A DNA stretch of 64,000 bases from Lindgomyces ingoldianus (GCF_010093535.1 NW_022985169.1:413660-477659), one strand, 5' to 3'; shown: positions 23,815 through 36,116, counted from the first letter of the stretch. Made by a program: numbers and translations. Notes: generated by a model from the sequence alone, not told the origin.

Positions 23815-26194
23815 GAAAGCGCACTGGATTTAATGGCACATCGAGTTCAGAGTCTACGAGTGGAAAGTCACCTTGAGGACGCACCTAAGTAATAGAACAG
23901 GTAGTCAGCGTAGTAGTTGGGCCTCTGAGGCTGCTGGTCTGCGGATGGTTTTGAAAATTGAGAAAAGGTATGTTTACATCATCCTTCAGCTAAACTGACT
24001 TACAGATATTGAATGTTCTAGATATCTATTTGCAGCAGTCACGCATGGCCCACACGATAGTCACATGTTGCCAAGACTTAACCCTTTTCTTGCATATATA
24101 GACCTTGAGGTACACTCCCTTCGCAATAAACTCAGCTCTCCATCTCTGCGGCTATCAAAAGCTTCTCTAAAAGCTTCACGTTATCACACATCGGGGATGG
24201 GGGATAGTAGACTTCAGAAATCTCGCATGAGTCTAAGGACAGCAGATACTCTCGTGTTTATTGCCGTGTTTCAATAGAGGAGCTGCTGGAATAAAAGTAG
24301 AGTGGCAGATCTAGATACCATGCAACATTACTCTCCTTGAAATGGTCGGGTGACACATTTATCCCCGTGATTGCCCAAGCCATAATTGGTACAACTAAGT
24401 GGTTGTAATTATTAACCTGGAGGTATACAATCACGATCTTCACTCATAATATTTTAGAGGCAAAAGTTCGGATCATGCCTCATTGTCAGTAGGTATTTTA
24501 ATCCGGACGAAGTGCTTGGGAAGTTGGTCTTAAGACTTAGGATGCAACACCATAGAGTAGCTGAGAGATATCCTGATGATTTATCCTATCAAGTTTTCAA
24601 AATATCATTATCAGGATCTGGCTGTGTTTCTAATCCCAACAACCCCGAAACAAATACCAACAACACGCCAAATTCATGATCTTTCCATCGCAACCTTTCA
24701 AACTCCGAGACGGACAGTAGAATGGATATGAATCCGAAAGGCGCTAATTGTAGAACACAATGCAGATATATGAGGTATACATGTGCTCTTGTACCGCCCC
24801 TCCCGGGGTAGCGAGTCACCCATCATTCCGAGACGCATCTGAGGGCTAGTATCTTAAGTCTTTTCTTTTTAAGTCTATCGAGTTATAGATAATATATTAT
24901 TACGTTTAGATATGTCTTCTTAGAAACCAATCTGTAGCGGGAAAAATACGGCAGTATTGGTCATGCTGCTAGTCATTCTTTTCATAGTATCTAGATACGC
25001 TTTAGCTCTGCACCCCCGCTCTATTACAGCCTTTAAATATATCTTTATATTTCAGAGAATTAATATATAGGTGAAGAGAGACCGTACTAAGCTTTGGAGG
25101 CCCTTGGCTTCTAATAACATGCACTCTATGCTTCTCCAAGAGAAGGAGTATATTGTGGCTCTTAGCATAAAGAATTTGTGCGCTTATGTAGGTATGTACT
25201 GTATTCTATACTAATAAACTTTAACTGTGGTGTTCTTCTTAAAAGCTTTAATGACTATCACTTGATGTCTATTTTTACAGTGAGGCTGCGCCATTCATTG
25301 TTGTGTAGAGTAACATTGTTATTGTCTGGTCATATTACCACCACATTCGCTATTATGGACCCAGCTAGGCCTCTACTCAACCAAGCCAACTTTCTGCTGA
25401 CGCCTACAGAATTCGCCACTTTACAACCTGATGGCCAGAGCGGGTCGGCCGCCCTCCCTACTAGCGTCATTGAGGTGTTCATCTGCGTCCAATAACACCT
25501 AGACACTGAGCATGGCAAATCCCTAAAGAAGTGGTTCTATTATTTATCATCTTATCACTGATATGGAGCTTTTCCCAAGCTTCACAGTTGTAAATTACAT
25601 TACTACATATACATGCTTATCCCAACTATCCACGAAATAGAACTACAAAGAAAAAAGACAAGGAAATAATTATTGCCTTAGTAGAAACTTTCTAACTTAA
25701 GTTCTCTTGTCCAGCTCACATTGCACATCTATAGCTTTCTAGATCCAATGTCGATTCTGATTGTTTTCGATAACACGGCCGATACCCTGACTCCCTGAGG
25801 GTAGCCCCACTAGGTTCTCCAAAGTACTTGTTATCCAAGCTCCCTCTAAGCTCGAAGCCACGCCTTGATATATAGGATTTTAAGGATTCCGTGAAACTAT
25901 GCATTATATTTGAAACTAATGATGCATTAGACGCATTAATAACGAGAGCGCCAATTTGAGTGTGGCGATAAAAACCATTAGCAGTAAATGATATACAAAA
26001 GAGTGCTTTGCTGATACTGAGGGTCTGCAGGCACTCGCCACTGTTTGCATCCTAGACACGAGCCGGGTTGATCGTAGGGTAAAGTCATCGATTTGTCCTC
26101 ACTAAAACACGCAGGAATGCGGTTAAGATAGTACTAGACATACTGTATGATAAGGTGCTCTAGCCACTTGTGAGCTATGTACATTTATGTACAT
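23815..26194. other. Spacer, AT-rich in parts, no gene recognised
   Basis: Includes short frames such as one ending at 25495 (MDPARPLLNQANFLL near 25355) that could be a gene remnant but cannot be identified. AT-rich around 24850-25080. Confidence 0.45.
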
Positions 26195-28586
26195 TTATAA
26201 AGTAGCTCCAAACGTAGCGCCTCCCAATGAGAAGGCAATCCAGACAGCCGCGAGGACCCCAAGCTTAGGGGGACAGAACCTGAATCTAGTTAGCTAACAT
26301 GGGACAAGTATGCGCATGGGTACGTACTCTTCCGAACTGAGACCAACAAATCCACCCCAAAAGAGCCATTGCGCAACCCAAAGAAGGGGCATGCTTATGG
26401 TCGTGACCGCATATAGATTCGCAAATGCTTTCCGGGAAACTCGGCTATTTTGGCTTTGAACAGGGAGAGTCCCATACACCGTGTAATTTCCCCTCTCGCT
26501 ACTGATCAAAAATGTTTCTTCTGAATCCCTACTCTTGTCCTCCCAATAATGTACCCAATTCTTCTCCCCTAACCATGAGAAATGCTCATTCAACTGGGCC
26601 ATCACCTTCTCCGCAATGTTAGATATTGTCTGCTTGCTTCTCTGCCGCTTTAGCAAATCAAAGCTTCCAGATCCAGTCACCCTATTCATCTTGCGTGTAG
26701 CTTGCAAAAACCGAACGAACGCCACGCTAATGGTGATAAGCCACAGGAGTGCTCCAGCATACATGATTTTTGCCGATCTTCCTCTCTCTGCGCTTTCCAA
26801 CCCTCCAAGGTAGAAGTTGTGTTCTCGGCCATAATTGACGGTTATAATCATGTAATATGATGAAAAACCCTGGAGGATCATTTCTACAAAGAAAGAAGAC
26901 GCGGCTGTGGAGAAATCTATTGCTTCAAAGGGTTGTAAACCAATCAGCAAAGTCGCTAGCCAAGCAAGCCGAGGCATTGAGCACCAGAGGAGCATCAGCT
27001 GAATAACCGGAACGTCCTCATAACCAAGGGTTTTCTGGACAAGAAACGCATTGAACCAGTTTGCAAGCAGTTGGAGAACTGCAATTAAAATCCCTCTGGA
27101 AAACCAACACCATTGGTGCGGTTGCCATAGAAAGCCGCGTACGATTCGACGTATTCCAGTTCTCTGACTAAGAAATGCAGCAAGAAAAGTAGCCATATTG
27201 ACTAGAGCAAAGGTTCCGAGCTTCCACCTATTTGAGGGACATTTTTCTGTTGCCTTGATAGATCCCAAACGGATGATAGGGGGAGTGTTTGACTCGTTGG
27301 ATGGTTTGATAGTCCATCGCCATGGAATCATGTCGAGGGGGGTAGGTGCAGCTAACTGGCGCCAATTATCTGGCAGACCGTGCCAGTCCCGCATACTGCC
27401 ACAAAGATCGTGGAGCCACTTTACGAAGTCTATTCGGGTCTCGAAAATCTGGCATGAACCTCCACAGGAATCGTAGCTAATGTTTCGGCAGAAGCAATCC
27501 CTGTCTACTGAGCGCTTGAGCACCTTGCAGTAGCCGCTAGAGTCGAGCTCACAAGCATCGGTTGCACATTGGTCGGTAAGCTCGGTCACCTGCTTCGGCA
27601 TATCTGTGACACACATGGGCCAGTGCCAGTCTTCGGTGGGGATATACGCGAATTCTGTCGTTTTGAGTTTGTCCGTCCAGTTTTTAGGTAGTGATTTCGG
27701 CCCACAAGTGGCATTCATCCATAGCCGCTCCCTCGTGGAGTCTATCTGCTCCGGCCCTGAACAGGGGTCCTGTTTCGGATCCATGGTGAAGGTGCTGCAG
27801 AAGCATCCTTTATCAAAGTATTCGCCATATCCGATGCTACGCCGGGTGAGATTGTAACCTACAGTTTCGAAACCTAGAGCGGTCATGGACAGTAGGGATT
27901 CATTATATTCCCAAGGACGAGCAGCGTTTCCGGTATGTTGGGTAGTGCTCGTGAAGCTACAAGAGGCCATTACATGCTGAAATCGCTCCATCGATAGAGC
28001 AGAAATCGAGCTCGTTAGGCATGTTGGTGCCTTGTGAATCACGCTGACGGCCGCATATCCTTCAGTCAGGGAGGCCGGGGAGAGATTTTCCAGCCCGTTC
28101 GTGTCGCCGACATCGACAAGCCACGTTCGGCCGGTAACGTTACGAATCCACTGATACAACTGCGCTTTGGCGAGTACTGATCTACCACAGTACGGGAAAT
28201 AACCTTTGATAACATCAGAGGAGAATCCGGTGCTGAGACAGCTGAGCTGAGTCAACCATTGGTGGTGGGTGCAGATGAATCCAAAGTGCGAGGTGCATAG
28301 TTTGCCGGTACATTTCGTCATGGCACTCAACCAGGTGGATTGATCCTGTTGTGCGATGCACTGTGGCATAGGAGCCAAGTCTTCAGGATTGACCCAGCCA
28401 TTGTAATTGTTTTGGGGGGTCAAGATACGGCCACCCCCGCTAGGGTTAACGCTAGCGGTATTTGGCACTACTTTAGTACTCATGTTACCGTCAATAACAA
28501 TAAAGTTATTAGGAGGAAATACCTGTCGCAGTTACCCCGTAAACCCTGGCGGTCAACAGCACAAGGCATGTACTGGATATTTTCAT
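26195..28586 (-). CDS. Secreted-N-terminus, Cys-rich, seven-TM membrane protein of unknown family
   Basis: Reconstructed exons on the minus strand: 28523-28586, 28328-26328 continuing from 28467, and 26195-26279. They join in phase to 762 aa. Exon 1 encodes a signal peptide (MKISSTCLVLLTARVYGVTA). The intron at 28468-28522 starts GTATTT and ends GTAG; an AAAG acceptor six bases upstream would also be in phase. The last intron, 26280-26327 (GTACGT...CTAAC...CAG), adds FCPPKLGVLAAVWIAFSLGG. The ectodomain (about 22-430) has about 22 cysteines, including CFC pairs and several NxS/T sites. The C-terminal half has about seven hydrophobic segments (near 438-455, 478-500, 508-532, 540-565, 588-608, 705-730, 740-760) with a ~95-residue hydrophilic loop before the sixth. 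This resembles a receptor or a surface transporter, but I recognise no family. No lesions seen. Confidence 0.8.
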
Positions 28587-29019
28587 CCTTCTAACGGCGT
28601 CAAGGCGCCTTGCGCTTCAAAGTAGGGTAAAAGGATAGTCGCTGGGCTCTTTTTTTTTTATTTAGTTGAGGCTTGGTGCTTCTCAGGTGCAGAGATGTTT
28701 CTGAGGTGCGGGGTTGTGAACAATCGTTTTCAAGGTCAGGCAATTTTGGTAGCGGATTATCAATTATCCGCAGAGACTAATCAGAGCGTGTGCAACGTGA
28801 GTCGGCCGAAAAGCCTCATGATTGATGAGTATTGACGAAGGCTGACCCACATGTGGCACTACTCAGGCTCTGCAAGGGGGCTCGTGTACAGGTCATCTCT
28901 CTCCCTGTTATCGCTACTTAGGGGCTAGATTTAATGCTCTTAATTAACGATATTGTCAATTTGAAGTGTGCAATACACTGGAAGGCAGCCTGAACTTGCT
29001 CTTTGGTGAGTGAATTCAT
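28587..29019. other. 5' flank of the seven-TM gene
   Basis: Presumed promoter; contains a poly-T run at about 28650. No gene recognised. Confidence 0.4.
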
Positions 29020-29281
29020 TGTACGAATTCAGACTCCAAGCTTGAGGACCTCTCAACCTTAAACAAATCGCTGCCCTTCTAGATAGAGTTTCGCTGTTGT
29101 TATATACATACTACTTCTTTGTCATATGCCTTGCTGCATTCGGCTGTCCATTCTTTGTCCATTTAAGTTAATTATGGAGGCATCCGGTCAAGCTCGAGCC
29201 TGGTTGTTTTCGGCTGATCATTCTTTGTCCATTCTAGTCCCACAAACACGCACCCGGCTAAGATCAAATCTGCTCGTGACA
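29020..29281 (-). mobile_element. Degenerate LTR copy 1
   Basis: On the minus strand it begins TGTCACGAGC and ends near CGTACA, the TG...CA form of fungal retrotransposon LTRs. It is clearly homologous to the segment at 30386-30695: shared blocks include ATACATRCTACTTCTTT, TGCATTYRGCTG, CATTCTTTGTCCAT and GCTCGTGACA. No matching target duplication is visible. Confidence 0.7.
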
Positions 29282-29815
29282 GATTTAATGTTAATTATAT
29301 AGAAACAGAGACCCACTAGTACTTTGTTTAGCATTCTTCCGCTTGTATTATAGCTATGCAGCGCTCCCTTATATTTATTACAAACTTTGAAAATTTAGAT
29401 GGATGTGAACCTATGTGGAGCACCAGAGGCATGAGGAACTGGATTGTATTGCTAAAGGAGGGCAACTACGGGTTTATATAGTACTAGATGAACCCATCAT
29501 GTGACTTAAGGCCACCAATAGCGCTAGGCTGCAGCATGTGGCGTAGCTAGGCAGCAGTGGGTCAAAGGAGTGTTGGTGGCTAGCGCATGGAGAGCTCCGT
29601 AACTGCAAACAATAGAGTAAGTTTAGCCTGCTTCTTCTCTGCGTATTAGCAGAATAATTTTTTTTTTAGCTGTTTCTAGAAACAGTCTGCTAATGCAATA
29701 CTTTGAGATTCTCTATACATAGAATCTTAAGCTTGTTGTGTAGAGCTAAAGTTTTTCTTACCCTATAAGATAAAACTCTATAGTTTATAAAAATAAGAAC
29801 TATAATGTGAGAGGT

Positions 29816-29981
29816 ATCGAGCAGGAAGCACGAGGCACAGAGGGTGAATGCAGGATAGGGGGGTGTAACGAGAGTAAACCTTAGGGTTGGAGACAGAGGT
29901 CCGGAGGCTGAGGAGCCTATATACCCTGTGCTAAGCTCTTAGGGTACTCAGGGGTTGGATAGCCAGAACATAACCGTGACA
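29816..29981 (-). mobile_element. Putative solo LTR of a second family
   Basis: 166 bp running TGTCACGGTTATG to CTCTCACA on the minus strand, LTR-like ends distinct in sequence from the pair around it. No clear target duplication (TATAA versus TATTG). Confidence 0.45.
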
Positions 29982-30385
29982 TATTGCTAGTTACTAATTT
30001 ATAAATCTTTTTAGACTTGTAAGTATCATCTTCTTCTAGTAGAGTTTACTGCTAATGTTGTCTTAATTCTTCTTTATTGCTATACAAATCTTTTTCGCTG
30101 TGGCTTATTATACAGGTTTATATTATACATAGAATAACCTCAAAATTTAAGTATGTGATAGCTAGGTGTCATGTAACGGGTGCTCAGATCCATAGGATCA
30201 TAGGCACGACTATATGCGGTAAACGACAGCCAAAAGGCATATAAAAGTTGAATCAACAAGGATTTAGCTTGCATAGTTGATATTTATGAGTGAGATGGGA
30301 TGTTCCCCTCTGATGCCGGGTTCCATCCAGATCCTTGATCTGGTCCGCTTGCGGGTCCCTCATAGGCCTAGCCCTTCATATGGCG

Positions 30386-30695
30386 TGTAACAAACTAGAT
30401 AACACGTTAAACTTGATAGGGGAATTAATTAACAAATCCGCTAATATAGATTCTAACCTTTACAAATTTCTACCCTCCAAGGGAAAGATTTGTTACTGTT
30501 TATATACATGCTACTTCTTTAGCCTATAATATGCTGCATTTAGCTGCCCATTCTTTGTCCATCTAAGTTTAGGATAGACGCACCCAGCTAAGGATGGACG
30601 CATCCAGCTTAGCCTGGCTGCTTTTATCTAATTATTCTTTGTCTATTCCAGACCCACAAGCACACGTCCGGCCGAGCTCAAACCCGCTCGTGACA
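30386..30695 (-). mobile_element. Degenerate LTR copy 2
   Basis: 310 bp with near-inverted ends TGTCACGAGC and GTTTGTTACA on the minus strand. Same orientation as copy 1 and about 1.1 kb apart. The sequence between them encodes no recognisable gag or pol, so this is a collapsed or independently inserted pair. Differences between the copies are mostly transitions, as expected after RIP. Confidence 0.75.
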
Positions 30696-31124
30696 ATAGG
30701 TAGGTACTTCTTCTTTGCCTAGTAACGTTAAATTATATACACCTCCTAAAATGTCTTACAGGCAATTAAGAACTCATTTATCTATGTTTCACGTACCTAC
30801 TGCTAAGTACTCTAATTCTTATGGGTATAGTCCTACTATAATTAATCCCAGCAGTGTTTCTTTATAAGAAGATGCTTCTTAGCACCTACATAGTAAAAGT
30901 ATTTCTTCTTCATAATTGTAGCAAAATGGGTATACTTATAGACCTCTATACCCTTAAAAAGAAGCTATTTTAGTAAGATGGGGTCTTCATAATATTTATT
31001 AATTATTATACGGTATATTAAGCGCTGTTACCTTAATGAAATTAATCTACCTTTCCACCACAGCTCTCCTCGCTTAGTTTTCTGGATGACGTTTCTTAAA
31101 GGCCCGAGTCCAGTTCTTACTTAG
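30696..31124. other. AT-rich spacer, possible decayed repeat
   Basis: TA-rich, CpG-poor sequence adjoining the LTR; plausibly internal retroelement debris. Nothing codes. Confidence 0.4.
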
Positions 31125-31241
31125 TACAAGAGTGAAGCATGGACCGTTCATACATGACTGTGCGTTTTCTCTAAGAAATTCTGTCGATTTCTATATGAAA
31201 ACGGACGGACATGTACGAACCGCTCATGCTTTCCTCTTGTA
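31125..31241. repeat. 117-bp near-complete hairpin
   Basis: Two 55-bp arms (31125-31179 and 31187-31241) are inverted repeats matching at about 42 of 55 positions, separated by a 7-base loop (TCTGTCG). Both arms start TACAAGAG when read inward and contain AAGCATG, TACATG and CGTTTTC. Could be a minute snap-back element or a structured RNA. Confidence 0.8.
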
Positions 31242-32645
31242 GCTTAAGTGGTCGATCTGTCTTAGGTGGCTAGCTGGTAACGCTGAGGGCTAGTAAAGCT
31301 ATAAACTTTATCTACACAGGCTGTCCAAGATTAGAATTTTGTAAGAGAAACTTAACAACGGCATCCTATTCCCACAGGGCAAGGTATTGTTGGTTTTAGG
31401 CTTTCTCTTCTATCAAGTGACGGCCTCGTGCACGATGGTCGAGGGTAGAGTGGGAGACGTCGACATGATCTGCGAGGGAACGATACAATTTAGGCACGCC
31501 AGGTGGAACGCCTTGCGCCAATACCCGACTGGCTTTGTCCTTTGTAGTAATGGCGATGATATGAAGGGAAAGACGAAGAGGTAACCCTTGGGCCACTCCC
31601 AGACAGCGCGGGGCAATGCCAGGAAAGTACACGTAGAAACAAGGAAACTGGGCACGTAATCCTAATTGCCCTTGCCTCATGAGCCCAACAATCTTCCGGC
31701 CATACTCTCGGTGTAAAGCTTCATTCGTGCTTCGAATTGGCCTCTTGAGAAACTCAAAATGTCGCGTAAGATAGAAACGTTAAAAGCACAAGTATCTGTG
31801 AGACGCCACGAAACGGGCTCGTAAGTTTAGATTTACGTCGCAAAGTTGGTAGCGTGATTCGGTCGGACAGAAGGCCATGAAGGTGGGGACCTGGCCTAGC
31901 ATACTCCACAACAGTAGTTGTGGTTGCGGGCGATTTGGTAGCTTATCAGCTATGCGTTGGAACATTGCATCAAGAGATAGGATAAATTCCAACGGTTCCA
32001 GGGGGATAGATTAATCGGTGGCATGCTTTCGTATGGCGCAATACTTGCCGCAACCATTAAAGGGACTGGGCGCCGAACACTCAGGAGAGCAGGATGATTT
32101 GAAAGCCTTCCAGGACGTTATTCGATAAGCGGAGACTGTGCAATTATCATCCAGTTAGTTAAAGACACGTGGTGGATCCTGGACACGACCAAGGACCAGT
32201 CGCATCGCGTTCATTGAGTGAAGCTAGCCTAGATTTGAAACGCAATCTGTGTAGGATGTTCGGTCCTTGGTAAGGATGTGGACGCACTTGTTGCTGAATC
32301 GAATAACATCGAAAGCAAAACTGGGGTGTTTAATCAGTACCTAATAAAGGAAGTGACTATTATGAGCGATTTCGCGGCATCGCGGGTCATTGAACAAGAC
32401 GAAAATGAGAGAAACAATACTGGCGAAGAGGTTGCCTGTATTCGGAAAAAGTGATAATATTCCATACTTAGATAGGGTATTCCCGCAGAATCCAAAAATG
32501 CCAGCCGCTGGTGGACCAATTTAACACCAAAACGAAATATAATGTAGGGTTATAAGGAGTACAGTGAAATAGAGGAAGTCGGGTTGGCCACGTCGGTCAG
32601 TAATATCCTTGACATTGATGCTACCCCTGCGCGCAAATCGGGGCC
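31242..32645. other. Spacer with unidentified short frames
   Basis: Several 60-95-codon frames on the minus strand (for example 31396-31680 and 31780-31992) have no motif I recognise. Remnants of a membrane-protein gene are possible near 31413-31655 because of hydrophobic stretches. Confidence 0.35.
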
Positions 32646-33242
32646 TTAAACACCCTGCATCTCCATCCTCGGGTCATGCTTGGTATCACTTCGAGGTGTT
32701 TCGCGGATATGAAGGGCCGCCATAACAGTAGTAGCCACGAACGTGAGCCTGCCATACTTTAGCCTTCTCCTTCCTACTCGAAAACTGACGGGATTGATTA
32801 GATCATACCATTCAATCGCCCCGAACACAATAGCAGCAGTGCCAGCACCACATACGCCCGATCGCGAACCACATCCAATATCGCCCCAAAGGGCGGCAAC
32901 AGCAACCCAACCCGCAAACCAGAAGATCATGGTCACAGCCTCAACCCCGCAGATAACCCACTTGTGGGCCAGTGCGGGGAAGCGCGTGGGGGTGATCACG
33001 AGGTATGCGACGGCCAAGAGAGTCCACACGGATGTGAAGAGAAGAAAGTTAACGCTCGATGGAGACCAGTTCCAGTTATAGGGGCCGTTCCACGCATCGA
33101 CGACTAAGGGCGCGTTAGATATTGATAATTGTACCTACTGAAGGCTGGGGAGAGGAGACTAACCATATGCAGTCAGACCGAGCACGATGATCGTCAAGAC
33201 ACCTTGGACGACGCGAAGAGGGAGGACATATGCGAAGGCCAT
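32646..33242 (-). CDS. MARVEL-domain four-TM protein
   Basis: Three exons on the minus strand, 33164-33242, 32809-33103 and 32646-32748, joined by two 60-nt introns (GTTAGT...CTAAC...TAG and GTATGA...CAG). All phases agree, giving 158 aa. The protein starts MAFAYVLPLRVVQGVLTI and has the fungal MARVEL pattern: TM1 near 5-25, a short loop with WNGPYNWNWSPSSVNFLLF leading into TM2, TM3 with VEAVTMIFWFAGWVAVA, a conserved Cys loop (GCGSRSGVCGAGTAA), then TM4 (LTFVATTVMAALH) and a short charged tail. MARVEL proteins sit in plasma-membrane subdomains and affect membrane apposition or transport; no specific partner can be inferred. Intact. Confidence 0.9.
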
Positions 33243-33736
33243 GGTATCGATGAATGCAAGGCTTAGAGAATACTAGGAGGAAATTGTATGAGGATGCAAA
33301 ATAGGCAGGTTTGCAGCGGAAAAGTGTGCATGGTGTCGGAGTTAATATATGCTGGCAGTGTCCGCTCAGTAGTGATGGATGATGCTTGCCACGACTATAT
33401 ACGTCATTCAAAGGCTGAAAACAAGACGCGGCCGTGGCTGAATTTGCCGGGCGGTGAAACCGGGTCGATCAAGTGACAATGTCGATTGGCTGTCGGAGCT
33501 TTTCTTGCCGAAGAAGGGGCTTGGCGTGCGTATCCCTCAAGAAGTGCCAACTAAAGCCTGGAAGTTATCGGATATCCACAAGGGACCTTATAAGATGCAA
33601 GGGCCAGAACACACGTGGAGGCCAAGCGCTCTTCTAATTGTTCAGTAAATGCATCCCTGTGGTATATATTAGGTGAGTAGTAAGCAGTACGTATATTCCT
33701 AAGCACGCGACTTCCCTTCTTCGTTTCTATGCTCTC
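33243..33736. other. Spacer upstream of MARVEL gene
   Basis: Promoter of the MARVEL gene and 3' flank of the FAD oxidase. No further gene recognised. Confidence 0.4.
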
Positions 33737-35469
33737 TCAAGGTATATTCGCATCCGGTGCGCCATCTAATTTGAAGTAGCCTGGCTGAAGCTCCTGGGAG
33801 ACGGCAGTTGGATCGTACTTGTTGGCAATCGTCTTCAGCTTCTGTTGGTTTGTGGCGCCATAGCTCGGAACCACAGCCTGGAACTGACTGGCGTAATTCA
33901 TGTAAATGTACTCGTTGCTCAGGCCTCTCTTCTTCGCCTCGGCAACAGTGCGTTCGATGATGTTCGAGTTCACCTCCAAGATCCGAGCATCATCCGCACT
34001 GTTCGACCACATCATGTTCAAGTTGAGCAAGAGCAGTGGACCGCTTGAGGCGCTGAGGCCGAGCCGGTTGCCCCCTTTTGCCGTCATCTTTTGAAGCATC
34101 GGAAGACTGATTACCTGAAGAGTAGCAGCGGGGATGAGAGCTGGCGCATCCGCGATGGCAGTAATGTACTCGAAGAAGACGTCCTTGATGAAGGTTGTGA
34201 AATCTTTGTCGAGCTTGTAGGCCGCGGCCCAGTAAGTCTGTCGAAGGCCGTTGGGGTTGCTGGCGTTAAACTGAACTGTTAGATCCGCGAGGCTGCGGAT
34301 CCGGGTTGTATCTGAAACGGCAGGAATGGCTATGTACTCGGCGAGGATTGATGCGTTGGCCACTGGTTTCGCATACTGTAAGTCGGCGCTGGCAAATTTG
34401 GTACTCTGGACATATGTAAATGACAGGATATGAGCTGTGTTGGTGTCCTGTGCCGCATTGTTGCCTAGATTGTAAAAGGCCTGGATGACAGCTGGAAACT
34501 CGGTCTCAATGTGCAGACGTCCTCCTCCCCACATCTGACCCTGTGCGATAGTTTCCAGTGTGAACTTGGTGACGATACCGAAGTTGTTACCGCCACCACG
34601 AAGAGCCCAATAAAGGTCGGAGTATGAAGTTGGACTAGCAGTGACTATAATGCCGGAGGCGGTCACAACTTCGAAAGAAGCAACATTGTCACATGCCCAT
34701 CCGTACGTGTTGGAGAAGAAGGAGATGCCTCCACCAAGAGTTAGTCCACCGACGCCGATGGCTGCTACCTGCGGAAATGTTAGCCATAGTGCATAACTGT
34801 GGACACGCTAGTGCTTGTTCTTACTCGACCTCCGATAACGGCAAGGTCTCCTTGGCTTTGGAGGTTGGTATAGACATCATACCAGGTATTGCCAGTGCCG
34901 AGGGACACAGTCTTCTTGTCAGAAGAGAGAAAAATGTCGTTAATATTCGCCAACGTCACTGTGATGCAACCTTGTATGCTAGATGCCCCACCAAAGGCTG
35001 CATGGCCACCGCTCTTTACTGCAAATGGGCATTGTGTGAGGCGAGACAGCAAGACGAGAATGGATACCTCCGCAGCTTTTGAGGGCTTGAAGATACAGTA
35101 TGGATCTACCGATGCCTGCTGGATTGACCAATACGCATTGGTGAAAGCATCGTACGCAGAGCTCTGTCGGATGATGACCTTGCTGCTTCCAAAGATTATC
35201 CGCAGGGAGCTGCACTAATATGGCGGGGTGCCCGTTAGAGCCCTAGGAAAAGATACCAAGTACGGTTACATGGTACTTATGGCGATCGAGCACGCGCTTG
35301 TAGGAGTTCGTTCCACTAACCCCTCCAGTGCTGGGATGGATAAAATGTTAATGCCATAGTCAATAAGGGTATCCACCACATTGAAACCGGATGGCTCGAA
35401 TGTACTCTGCGCCAACACCCTTGTCCCTACCCCCAGAGCACTAGACGAAAAAAATGAAGTGACCCGCAT
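33737..35469 (-). CDS. Secreted BBE-like FAD-linked oxidoreductase
   Basis: Exons 35270-35469, 34825-35209 and 33737-34768 on the minus strand, introns of 60 and 56 nt. The phases agree, giving 538 aa. Signal peptide [23 protein letters not shown]-binding PCMH domain: [25 protein letters not shown] with the His (about 136) expected to hold FAD covalently, [46 protein letters not shown]-terminal BBE region includes YIYMNYASQ. At the place where plant berberine bridge enzyme has its second FAD-linking Cys (the GxCxTVGxGGH segment) this protein has RVAAIGVGG, so single covalent attachment is inferred. Such enzymes oxidise alcohols, sugars or alkaloid-like compounds; the substrate is unknown and no biosynthetic backbone gene is nearby. 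Confidence 0.92.
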
Positions 35470-36116
35470 ATTCAGAGAAGGAAGAAGGAAGGAGGCCGAA
35501 ACGAAGGGATAATTAAAAGTAGGGAATATCTTCCAAAGCAAAAGCAAATTTACAAAGTAAGTCGCCGAGCATGTGCAAGAGAATGTTCTGCGGGATCCAA
35601 AAACTGGTAGAAGCAGGGAAGAGCCCAGTTCCTGTTCTCGATGTTGGAAAATCTCCGAAGGACAAGATGCTATGAAGTAGTTCGAATCCTGGATATTACC
35701 CGAATTTGGGGTCGCATTGGGAGAGGAAGTAGTTGAAGAGCTCGAGTAAAAAGGTGAAGAAATGAATTGGGGCTGAGCGCTCGTCGCGCCGTGCATTTTG
35801 GACGTTACAGGGGGCGGGAACCTCAGATGAAAATGAGCACTTATTGGCTGGTCGACCTTCTTTCATCTTGGGGTCAAATTGTAGAGCAATGAAATTATAG
35901 AGCTGAGAGGTTATATTCTCGCGATAATGATGCGCCTATATTTGCGGGATAGGCTACGCCTAGGTGTGCATTGCGCGTGCTCCTGAACGTTTCGTTGAAG
36001 CGGATAAGTAATGTCGCCCAATTTTGTTTTTGGAGAGGGGTCAAATCCGGCTCGGCGGGCGTTTCCGGTGCCGCGGCACTGTCCGACACTGGTTCTAATT
36101 ATCTTCAACGATCTAG
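35470..36116. other. 5' flank of the FAD oxidase up to the TIR element
   Basis: Holds the FAD oxidase promoter. The minus-strand frame of exon 1 happens to stay open to 35796 but the signal-peptide ATG at 35469 is preferred. A short frame at 35895-36089 (QKQNWATLLIRFNETF) may be a gene fragment cut by the element. Confidence 0.4.

Noticed and set aside
35640..35720. tRNA-like B box (GTTCGAATCC) at about 35674
   Set aside because: No A box or cloverleaf could be formed around it.
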